Shown: positions 1 through 11,800 of the stretch, piece by piece
Position numbering within the stretch: position 1 is the stretch's first letter
How the letters are laid out: every line of letters starts with the position of its first letter
NCBI GenBank assembly: GCA_947623455.1
Contig: OX392531.1
Location: 58,198,139 to 58,262,138, forward strand
Origin: Mimachlamys varia
Lineage: Eukaryota > Mollusca > Bivalvia > Pectinida > Pectinidae
Length of the DNA stretch: 64,000 nucleotides
Reading direction: 5' to 3'
Position numbers and translations under genes: made by a program
Notes under the pieces: model-generated
The model's input: the letters and a program-made list of their open reading frames with translations, nothing else
Database searches by the model: none
Told to the model about the DNA's origin: nothing

Positions 1-3000
1 CTAAACTAACCAACAACAAGCTAGTAGTGTAAGATATAGAGACCCTAAACTAACTGACAACAGACTAGTAGTGTAAGATATAGAGACCCTAAACTAACTG
101 ACAACAGGCTAGTAGTGTAAGATATAGAGAGCCTAAACTAACTGACAACAAGCTAGTAGTGTAAGAGATAGAGACCCTAAACTAACTGACAACAGGCTAG
201 TAGTGTAAGAGATAGAGACCCTAAACTAACCGACAACAGGCTAGTAGTGTAAGATATAGAGACCCTAAACTAACTGACAACAAGCTAGTAGTGTAAGAGA
301 TATAGAGCCTACACTAACCGACAACAGGCTAGTAGTGTAAGAGATAAAGAGCCTAAACTAACTGACAACAGGCTAGTAGTGTAAGATATAGAGACCCTAA
401 ACTAACTGACAACAGGCTAGTAGTGTAAGATATAGAGACCCTAAACTAACCGACAACAGGCTAGTAGTGTAAGATATAGAGAGCCTAAACTAACTGACAA
501 CAAGCTAGTAGTGTAAGAGATAGAGACCCTAAACTAACTGACAACAGATTAGTAGTGTAAGAGATATAGAGAGCCTAAACTAACTGACAACAGACTAGTA
601 GTGTAAGAGATAGAGAGCCTAAACTAACTGACAACAGGCTAGTAGTGTAATAGATAGAGACCCTAAACTAACTGACAACAGATTAGTAGTGTAAGAGATA
701 GAGACCCTAAACTAACTGACAACAAGCTAGTAGTGTAATAGATATAGAGACCCAAAACTAACCGACAACAGGCTAGTAGTGTAAGATATAGAGATCCTAA
801 ACTAACTGACAACAGGCTAGTAGTGTAATAGATATAGAGACCCTAAACTAACTGACAACAGGCTAGTAGTGTAAGAGATAGAGAGCCTAAACTAACTGAC
901 AACAAGCTAGTAGTGTAAGATATAGAGACCCTAAACTAACCGACAACAGACTAGTAGTGTAAGATATAGAGAGCCTAAACTAACTGACAACAGGCTAGTA
1001 GTGTAAGATATAGAGACCCTAAACTTACTGACAACAGGCTAGTAGTGTAAGAGATAGAGACCCTAAACTAACTGACAACAAGCTAGTAGTGTAATATATA
1101 GAGAGCCTAAACTAACTGACAACAGGCTAGTAGTGTAAGATATAGAGAGCCTAAACTAACTTACAACTGGCTAGTAGTGTAATATATAGAGACCCTAAAC
1201 TAACCGACAACAGGCTAGTAGTGTAAGAGATAGAGACCCTAAACTAACTGACAACAAGCTAGTAGTGTAAGATATAGAGACCCTAAACTAACTGACAACA
1301 AGCTAGTAGTGTAATAGATATAGAGACCCTAAACTAACCGACAACAAGCTAGTAGTGTAAGATATAGAGAGCCTAAACTAACTGACAACAGGCTAGTAGT
1401 GTAATATATAGAGAGCCTAAACTAACTGACAACAAGCTAGTAGTGTAAGATATAGAGAGCCTAAACTAACTGACAACAAGCTAGTAGTGTAATAGATATA
1501 AAGACTCTAAACTAACTGACAACTGGCTAGTAGTGTAATAGATATAGAGAGCCTAAACTAACTGACAACAGGCTAGTAGTGTAAGAGATAGAGACCCTAA
1601 ACTAACCCACAACTGGCTAGTAGTGTAATAGATATAAAGACTCTAAACTAACTGACAACTGGCTAGTAGTGTAATAGATATAGAGAGCCTAAACTAACTG
1701 ACAACAGGCTAGTAGTGTAATAGATATAGAGACCCTAAACTAACTGACAACAAGCTAGTAGTGTAAGAGATAGAGACCCTAAACTAACCCACAACAGGCT
1801 AGTAGTGTAATAGATATAGAGAGCCTAAACTAACTGACAACAAGCTAGTAGTGTAAGATATAGAGAGCCTAAACTAACCGACAACAGGCTAGTAGTGTAA
1901 GAGATAGAGACCCTAAACTAACTGACAACAGGCTAGTAGTGTAATAGATAGAGACCCTAAACTAACTGACAACTGGCTAGTAGTGTAAGAGATAGAGAGC
2001 CTAAACTAACTGACAACAAGCTAGTAGTGTAAGATATAGAGACCCTAAACTAACTAACAACAAGCTAGTAGTGTAAGATATAGAGACCCTAAACTAACTG
2101 AAAACAAGCTAGTAGTGTAAGATATAGAGACCCTAAACTAACCCACAACAGGCTAGTAGTGTAAGAGATAGAGAGCCTAAACTAACCGACAACAGGCTAG
2201 TAGTGTAATAGATAGAGACCCTAAACTAACTGACAACAGGCTAGTAGTTTAAGAGATAGAGACCCTAAACTAACTGACAACAGGCTAGTAGTTTAAGAGA
2301 TAGAGACCCTAAACTAACTGACAACAGGCTAGTAGTGTAAGATATAGAGACCCTAAACTAACCCACAACAGGCTAGTAGTGTAAGAGATAGAGAGCCTAA
2401 ACTAACTGACAACAAGGTAGTAGTGTAAGAGATAGAGACCCTAAACTAACTGACAACAGGCTAGTAGTGTAAGATATAGAGACCCTAAACTAACCAACAA
2501 CAGGCTAGTAGTGTAAGAGATAGAGAGCCTAAACTAACCGACAACAGGCTAGTAGTGTAATAGATAGAGACCCTAAACTAACTGACAACAGGCTAGTAGT
2601 TTAAGAGATAGAGACCCTAAACTAACTGACAACAGGCTAGTAGTTTAAGAGATAGAGACCCTAAACTAACTGACAACAGGCTAGTAGTGTAAGAGATAGA
2701 GACCCTAAACTAACTGACAACAGGCTAGTAGTGTAATAGATAGAGCGCCTAAACTAACCCACAACAGGCTAGTAGTGTAAGAGATAGAGACCCTAAACTA
2801 ACCCACAACAGGCTAGTAGTGTAATAGATAGAGACCCTAAACTAACTGACAACAAGCTAGTAGTGTAAGATATAGAGAGCCTAAACTAACCCACAACAGG
2901 CTAGTAGTGTAAGAGATAGAGACCCTAAACTAACTGACAACAGGCTAGTAGTGTAATAGATAGAGACCCTAAACTAACTGACAACAGGCTAGTAGTGTAA

Positions 3001-6000
3001 GAGATAGAGAGCCTAAACTAACTGACAACAAGCTAGTAGTGTAAGAGATAGAGACCCTAAACTAACTGACAACAGGCTAGTAGTGTAAGAGATAGAGACC
3101 CTAAACTAACTGACAACAGGCTAGTAGTAGTGTAAGAGATAGAGACCCTAAACTAACCCACAACAGGCTAGTAGTGTAAGATATAGAGACCCTAAACTAA
3201 CTGACAACAGGCTAGTAGTGTAAGAGATAGAGACCCTAAACTAACTGACAACTGGCTAGTAGTGTAAGATATAGAGACCCTAAACTAACTGACAACAAGC
3301 TAGTAGTGTAAGATATAGAGACCCTAAACTAACTGACAACAAGCTAGTAGTTTAAGAGATAGAGACCCTAAACTAACTGACAACAAGCTAGTAGTGTAAG
3401 AGATAGAGACCCTAAACTAACTGACAACTGGCTAGTAGTGTAATAGATAGAGACCCTAAACTAACTGACAACAAGCTAGTAGTGTAAGATATAGAGAGCC
3501 TAAACTAACTGACAACTGGCTAGTAGTGTAAGAGATAGAGACCCTAAACTAACTGACAACTGGCTAGTAGTGTAATAGATAGAGACCCTAAACTAACTGA
3601 CAACTGGCTAGTAGTGTAATAGATAGAGACCCTAAACTAACTGACAACAGGCTAGTAGTGTAAGAGATAGAGACCCTAAACTAACTGACAACAAGCTAGT
3701 AGTGTAAGAGAGATAGAGACACTAAACTAACTGACAACAGGCTAGTAGTGTAATAGATAGAGACCCTAAACTAACTGACAACAGGCTAGTAGTGTAAGAG
3801 ATAGAGACCCTAAACTAACTGACAACAGGCTAGTAGTGTAATAGATAGAGAGCCTAAACTAACCGACAACAAGCTAGTAGTGTAATAGATATAGAGACCC
3901 TAAACTAACCGACAACAAGCTAGTAGTGTAAGATATAGAGACCCTAAACTAACTGACAACAAGCTAGTAGTGTAATAGATATAGAGACCCTAAACTAACT
4001 AACAACAGGCTAGTAGTGTAAGAGATAGAGACCCTAAACTAACTAACAATAGACTAGTAGTGTAAGATATAGAGACCCTAAACTAACTGACAACTGGCTA
4101 GTAGTGTAAGATATAGAGACCCTAAACTAACTAACAATAGACTAGTAGTGTAATAGATATAGAGACCCTAAACTAACTGACAACAGGCTAGTAGTGTAAG
4201 ATATAGAGACCCTAAACTAACCGACAACAGGCTAGTAGTGTAATAGATATAGAGACCCTAAACTAACTGACAACAGGCTAGTAGTGTAAGAGAGATAGAG
4301 ACACTAAACTAACTGACAACAGGCTAGTAGTGTAATAGATATAGAGACCCTAAACTAACTGACAACTGGCTAGTAGTGTAAGATATAGAGACCCTAAACT
4401 AACTGACAACAAGCTAGTAGTGTAATAGATATAGAGACCCTAAACTAACTGACAACAAGCTAGTAGTGTAAGATATAGAGACCCTAAACTAACTGACAAC
4501 AGGCTAGTAGTGTAAGATATAGAGACCCTAAACTAACTGACAACAGGCTAGTAGTGTAAGAGATAGAGAGCCTAAACTAACCGACAACAGGCTAGTAGTG
4601 TAATAGATATAGAGACCCTAAACTAACTGACAACAGGCTAGTAGTGTAAGATATAGAGACCCTAAACTAACTGACAACAAGCTAGTAGTGTAATAGATAT
4701 AGAGACCCTAAACTAACTGACAACTGGCTAGTAGTGTAAGATATAGAGACCCTAAACTAACTGACAACAAGCTAGTAGTGTAATAGATATAGAGACCCTA
4801 AACTAACTGACAACAGGCTAGTAGTGTAAGAGATAGAGACCCTAAACTAACTGACAACAGGCTAGTAGTGTAAGAGATAGAGACCCTAAACTAACTGACA
4901 ACAGGCTAGTAATGTAAGTTATAGAGAGCCTAAACTAACTGACAACAAGCTAGTAGTGTAATATATAGAGACCCTAAACTAACTGACAACAGGCTAGTAG
5001 TGTAATAGATATAAAGACTCTAAACTAACTGACAACAGGCTAGTAGTGTAAGATATAGAGACCCTAAACTAACTGACAACAGGCTAGTAGTGTAATAGAT
5101 AGAGACCCTAAACTAACTGACAACAGGCTAGTAGTGTAAGATATAGAGACCCTAAACTAACTGACAACAGGCTAGTAATGTAAGAGATAGAGAGCCTAAA
5201 CTAACCGACAACAGGCTAGTAGTGTAAGATATAGAGAGCCTAAACTAACTGACAACAGGCTAGTAGTGTAAGAGATAGAGAGCCTAAACTAACTGACAAT
5301 AGGCTAGTAGTGTAAGAGATAGAGACCCTAAACTAACTGACAACAGGCTAGTAGTGTAAGAGATAGAGAGCCTAAACTAACTGACAACAGGCTAGTAGTG
5401 TAAGAGATAGAGACCCTAAACTAACTGACAACTGGCTAGTAGTGTAATAGATAGAGCGCCTAAACTAACTGACAACAAGCTAGTAGTGTAAGAGAGATAG
5501 AGACACTAAACTAACTGACAACAAGCTAGTAGTGTAAGAGATAGAGACCCTAAACTAACTGATAACAGGCTAGTAGTGTAATATATAGAGACCCTAAACT
5601 AACTGACAACAGGCTAGTAGTGTAAGATATAGAGACCCTAAACTAACTGACAACAAGCTAGTAGTGTAATAGATATATATAGAGACCCTAAACTTACCGA
5701 CAACAGGCTAGTAGTGTAATAGATAGAGAGCCTAAACTAACTGACAACAGGCTAGTAGTGTAAGAGATATAGAGCCTACACTAACTGACAATAGACTAGT
5801 AGCGTAATAGATAGAGCGCCTAAACTAACCAACAACAGACTAGTAGTGTAAGATATAGAGACCCTAAACTAACTGACAACAGGCTAGTAGTGTAAGATAT
5901 AGAGACCCTAAACTAACTGACAACAAGCTAGTAGTGTAAGAGATAGAGACCCTAAACTAACTGACAACAAGCTAGTAGTGTAAGAGATAGAGACCCTAAA

Positions 6001-7120
6001 CTAACTGACAACAGGCTAGTAGTGTAAGATATAGAGACCCTAAACTAACTGACAACTGGCTAGTAGTGTAAGATATAGAGACCCTAAACTAACTGATAAC
6101 AGGCTAGTAGTGTAATAGATATAGACCCTTAACTAACTGACAACAGGCTAGTAGTGTAAGAGATAGAGACCCTAAACTAACTGACAACAGGCTAGTAGTG
6201 TAAGAGATAGAGACCCTTAACTAACTGACAACAGGCTAGTAGTGTAAGAGATAGAGAGCCTAAACTAACCGACAACAAGCTAGTAGTGTAAGAGATAGAG
6301 ACCCTAAACTAACTGACAACAGGCTAGTAGTGTAAGATATAGAGACCCTAAACTAACTGACAACAGGCTAGTAGTGTAAGATATAGAGACCCTAAACTAA
6401 CTGACAACAAGCTAGTAGTGTAAGATATAGAGACCCTAAACTAACTGACAACAGGCTAGTAGTGTAAGAGATAGAGACCCTAAACTAACCAACAACAGGC
6501 TAGTAGTGTAATAGATAGAGACCCTAAACTAACTGACAACAGGCTAGTAGTGTAAGAGATAGAGACCCTAAACTAACTGACAACAGGCTAGTAGTGTAAT
6601 AGATATAGAGACCCTAAACTAACCGACAACAGGCTAGTAGTGTAAGAGATAGAGACCCTAAACTAACTGACAACAGGCTAGTAGTGTAATAGATATAGAG
6701 ACCCTAAACTAACTGACAACAGGCTAGTAGTGTAAGATATAGAGACCCTAAACTAACTGACAACAGACTAGTAGTGTAAGATATAGAGACCCTAAACTAA
6801 CTGACAACAAGCTAGTAGTGTAAGAGATAGAGACCCTAAACTAACTGACAACAGGCTAGTAGTGTAAGAGATAGAGACCCTAAACTAACTGACAACAAGC
6901 TAGTAGTGTAATAGATATATATAGAGAGCCTAAACTAACCGACAACAGGCTAGTAGTGTAATAGATAGAGAGCCTAAACTAACTGACAACAGGCTAGTAG
7001 TGTAAGAGATATAGAGCCTACACTAACTGACAATAGACTAGTAGCGTAATAGATAGAGCGCCTAAACTAACCAACAACAGACTAGTAGCGTAAGAGATGA
7101 AGAGCCTAAACTGGCTGACA
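1..7120. repeat. 44-bp satellite array, about 160 copies, truncated by left edge
   Basis: The whole stretch is a head-to-tail repeat of about 44 bp. Each unit has the core CTAAACTAACTGACAACAGG followed by CTAGTAGTGTAAGATATAGA. Units vary mainly at the purine-rich hinge (agatata, agagata, atagatata), which changes unit length by 1-4 bp, and at the position reading tgac, cgac or ccac. Blocks of several units recur, for example near 5.7 kb and 6.9 kb, which points to larger block duplications. The right end decays after 7080. On the minus strand it lies inside TNPO3 intron 6, downstream of exon 6. No open reading frame of note is present. Confidence 0.97.
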
Positions 7121-7240
7121 GGGAGCAGGGCATGACACTAACTTTTTAAGGCACTTTTCCTGTCGGGCAAATAAGTGAATGGTGTTTTCACTTGCCCGAA
7201 TCCCCCCCCCCCCCCCCAAACAAACAAACAAACTTACACT
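7121..7240. other. Spacer between two arrays with a 16-nt poly-C run
   Basis: This short non-repetitive spacer separates the 44-bp and 74-bp arrays. It holds a run of 16 C (7202-7217) followed by a CAAA microsatellite. No exon of TNPO3 is recognisable here. Confidence 0.8.
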
Positions 7241-8811
7241 GTTTAATATACAGACTTACCTCCTCGGGTAAAACTGTCAACACCTCCATAGAAATCTTAC
7301 ATACAGACTTGTACCACTGGTAACAGACTGACCTCCTCAGGTAAAACAGTCAACACCTCCAACAGAAATCTTACCTACAGACTTATACCACTGGTAACAG
7401 ACTTACCTCCTCAGGTAAAACAGTCAACACCTTCAACAGAAATCTTACCTACAGACTTGTACCACTGGTAACAGACTTACCTCCTCAGGTAAAACAGTCA
7501 ACACCTCCAACAGAAATCTCACACACAGACTTGTACCACTAGTAACAGACTTACCTCCTCAGGTAAAACAGTCAACACCTCCAACAGAAATCTCACACAC
7601 AGACTTGTACCACTAGTAACAGACTGACCTCCTCAGGTAAAACAGTCAACACCTCCAACAGAAATCTTACATACAGACTTGTACCACTAGTAACAGACTT
7701 ACCTCCTCAGGTAAAACAGTCAACACCTCCAACAGAAATCTCACACACAGACTTATACCACTGGTAACAGACTTACCTCCTCAGGTAAAACAGTCAACAC
7801 CTCCAACAGAAATCTCACACACAGACTTGTACCACTGGTAACAGACTTACCTCCTCAGGTAAAACAGTCAACACCTCCAACAGAAATCTCACACACAGAC
7901 TTGTACCACTAGTAACAGACTTACCTCCTCAGGTAAAACAGTCAACACCTCCAACAGAAATCTTACATACAGACTTGTACCACTTGTAACAGACTTACCT
8001 CCTCAGGTAAAACAGTCAACACCTCCAACAGAAATCTTACATACAGACTTGTACCACTGGTAACAGACTTACCTCCTCAGGTAAAACAGTCAACACCTCC
8101 AACAGAAATCTTACATACAGACTTGTACCACTTGTAACAGACTTACCTCCTCAGGTAAAACAGTCAACACCTCCAACAGAAATCTCACACACAGACTTGT
8201 ACCACTAGTAACAGACTTACCTCCTCAGGTAAAACAGTCAACACCTCCATAGAAATCTTACATACAGACTTGTACCACTAGTAACAGACTTACCTCCTCA
8301 GGTAAAACAGTCAACACCTCCAACAGAAATCTTACACACAGACTTGTACCACTGGTAACAGACTGACCTCCTCAGGTAAAACAGTCAACACCTCCAACAG
8401 AAATCTTACACACAGACTTGTACCACTGGTAACAGACTGACCTCCTCAGGTAAAACAGTCAACACCTCCAACAGAAATCTTACATACAGACTTGTACCAC
8501 TGGTAACAGACTTACCTCCTCAGGTAAAACAGTCAACACCTCCAACAGAAATCTTACCTACAGACTTATACCACTAGTAACAGACTTACCTCCTCAGGTA
8601 AAACAGTCAACACCTCCAACAGAAATCTTACATACAGACTTGTACCACTGGTAACAGACTTACCTCCTCAGGTAAAACAGTCAACACCTCCAACAGAAAT
8701 CTTACCTACAGACTTATACCACTAGTAACAGACTTACCTCCTCAGGTAAAACAGTCAACACCTCCAACAGAAATCTTACCTACAGACTTATACCACTAGT
8801 AACAGACTTAC
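7241..8811 (-). repeat. 74-bp array copied from the TNPO3 exon 6 / intron 6 junction
   Basis: Twenty-one 74-bp units lie directly downstream (minus strand) of TNPO3 exon 6. Each unit repeats the last 37 nt or so of exon 6, still encoding [11 protein letters not shown] in the right frame, then the splice donor and about 37 nt of intron. Counting the true exon there are 22 junctions: 18 keep the donor GTAAGT and 4 read GTCAGT (near 7328, 7625, 8365, 8439). All copies have CAACACCTCC where the real exon has CAAAACCTCC, a synonymous Val codon difference. Each unit also holds the hairpin TTACCT-CCTC-AGGTAA. Confidence 0.95.
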
Positions 8812-8875
8812 CTCCTCAGGTAAAACAGTCAAAACCTCCAACAGAAATGGTAGCTGGTGTACATTAGTGCCAAAC
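8812..8875 (-). CDS. TNPO3: TNPO3 exon 6, founder of the 74-bp array
   Basis: One nt completes an Arg codon, then 21 codons run from [10 protein letters not shown] to LTVLPEE. The acceptor is TTCTGTAG and the donor GTAAGT at 8811-8806. The last 37 nt and the donor are the source of the downstream array. Reading into the intron meets a stop within ten codons. Confidence 0.93.
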
Positions 8876-11800
8876 CTACAGAAAATCATAGACACAAATT
8901 AAAACATGCCCACTGTATCCACATGGCATCATCAAGGTTATGCAATAATTATCAAAAGTTGAGAAATTAAATTAATTGAATATCCCAGAGTGATTTTGGT
9001 GCCCACCATCGATGATTTCCATATGTTTTTAAAAAGTTGGATCTTTTCCCTTTTATCTATGTATTCAATCTTATATGAAATTTGAGCATTTCTCTTTAAA
9101 AGTAATGATATTTGAAAGAAGGTCTCCTGTATACTATCGCTATCGGCCAAATTGTTTTTCGTATTAGCTCAAAAACTGGACAATGCACAACACAGAACCA
9201 AGGGGAGTCTGCATATGAAATTTCAGAAAGATTCATCCAGTACTTCTCATGGAATAGTGATCACAAGAAATGTTTAAGGACAGACGGATGATGGATGGAC
9301 CACAGACCCAGGGCAATTTTAAATAGCTCACCATCTGATGTTATTACATAATGCATTTGATTTTCCTTAACTATACGCATAAGCTATATTTTGAACCATT
9401 TACTGGTGAAATGAACTATTGCACAGCTAAAATGACTATTGCACGGTCACGTGCAAACTATTGCACGGTCACGTGCGAACTATTGAACACCGCATGACGT
9501 TTCCTACCCTTTCAAGCGTCAAAGTCAGTCAGATGTCAATGCAACCAGACAACAACAGACTGGTGATTTCTACAGAAAAGTTTAGATTTGGAGTCGCCAA
9601 TGGATACGGATTAATATTTTTGTGGTTATTACTCAGATAATCGAATATTTACTTTTGATTTTATTTACATACAATGTACCAGAGTTCACAGTATAAATTA
9701 TAAAATTGATCTATTATTATTCAAAAACATGTTAATAAAATAAACAATTTCAGTGATTCAAAGTAAGTTTTAGTGATTATGTAATAAGACAAGTATATCA
9801 TGGGTGTCTGTGCAATAGTCCAGAATATTTTACCTTCGGTACTGGCAATCGACCGATGTTCTATTGCACTCGGCCTTCAGCCTCGTGCAATAGAACATCG
9901 GTTGATTACCAGTACCTCGTGTCAAATATTCTGGACTATTGCACAGACACCCATGATATAATTGTATAATAGTGGGCTAAATATTTTAATGCACACATTA
10001 TTTGTTGATGGTAAGTGAGATTCTTACAATGTACATAAACTGTACAAACTTATTCAAATGTGTGTTTTAATCTAGAAGCTGAACATTCTAAATTGTCCCT
10101 TCTCGCCATTATCCAGATATCATTCTTGATACTTCCATCTTCCACACACACAGACACACAAACGTAATGTGTCCACATATAGTGGTCCCTTTAGTCCTAC
10201 CGTTGTACAAGCTCTAGTGTAGCATCCTTCCAGGAAGCCATCTGTAGTGCTAGGTCAGCTAGGGCCAGACTGAGCTATAGAAAACAAACAAATCAACATG
10301 TAATGTACTAGGTCAGCTAGGGCCAGACTGAGCTATAGAAAACAAACAAATCAACATGTAATGTACAATATCAAACTCATGTGGGATAAGGCGGAATCTA
10401 CTTCAAAGATCATCTTCTGACCTGCATGATATGTGGACATATGATAATGATGAGATACAGAACCCATCTGCAGTGAGCTTGAATGTAGGAAACTCATCTG
10501 GGTAGGAAATTTAGTTGTATTAATCATTGTGTACATCTGACCTCAAACCTTTTAAACTTACCTGTGTAACAATGTGTCTATATACATATTTTGTGACCTC
10601 TAACCCGGAGAACTTACCTGTGTGACAATGATTGCCTGTGTTTCCCCAGAAATCTTTCCAGCATGCTCCAGCAGGGAATCTTTCAAATACTATGGTGAAA
10701 CAAAAGAACTGATTAAATAGGGCAATCATTGCAGTATTTCACATACAGAGATCGGTAAATAATCAGCATATTAGAATCATCACCTGAGGGAAAGCCACAA
10801 GCTGGTAATGTATCAGGAAGAGACATTGTAAAATGATAAATTGACATTGAATCAAATCACAGAGGGATGGTACATGGGAATCATATCACAGAGGGATGGT
10901 ACATGGGAATCATATCACAGAGGGATGGTACATGGGAATCATATCACAGAGGGATGGTAAATGGGAATCACATCACAGAGGGATGGTAAATGGGAATCAC
11001 ATCACAGAGGGATGGTAAATGGGAATCATATCACAGAGGGATGGTAAATGGTAATCATATCACAGAGGGATGGTAAATGGGAATAACATCACAGAGGGAT
11101 GGTAAATATGAATAACATCACAGAGGGATGGTACATGGGAATCAAATCACAGAGGGATGGTACATGGGAATCATATCACAGAGGGATGGTAAATATGAAT
11201 AACATCACAGAGGGATGGTACATGGGAATCACATCACAGAGGAGATGGTACATGGGAATCACATCACAGAGGGATGGTACATGGGAATCACATCACAGAG
11301 GAGATGGTACATGGGAATCACATCACAGAGGGATGGTACATTGGAATCACATCACAGAGGAGATGGTACATGGGAATCACATCACAGAGGGTTGTAATAT
11401 GACTTGAGTGTATGCTTTATTCTCATTGGCCCACTTCATGTTTTCCTCTCCAGCACCTGTTTGTGAGTAGACCTGTTCGTGCTAAAAATAACTTGACTGG
11501 GAAATTCCCTTCACATTACCGACCGGTTTGTGCTATTTTTAGCACGAACAGGTCTGCAATCTTTGCTTCCCTGTTGTCCAATCGCGCAACGCGTTAGTTT
11601 TGACAACAGCCAATCAGAATGCTTGATACAAGCGATCGTTTGGAATCACTTTGTTTACAATATGGCAGACGGTCAACCCACAGAACGTTTTGCTACAATA
11701 AACGAAGAAGAACTTAATGATCTATTGAAGAAAAAAGATGCAAAGAACACACGCAAGAACACTGCTGGCGCTGCAAAATTATTTAGGCAATATTTGGGTG

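Noticed and set aside
1..7120. Telomere-like CCCTAA words in the 44-bp satellite
   Set aside because: CCCTAA occurs once per 44-bp unit as part of ccctaaactaac, never as a tandem hexamer, and it lies inside a gene intron.
7241..8811. CRISPR-like appearance of regularly spaced repeats
   Set aside because: The genome is eukaryotic. The units are contiguous tandem copies without unique spacers, and their origin in TNPO3 exon 6 is evident.
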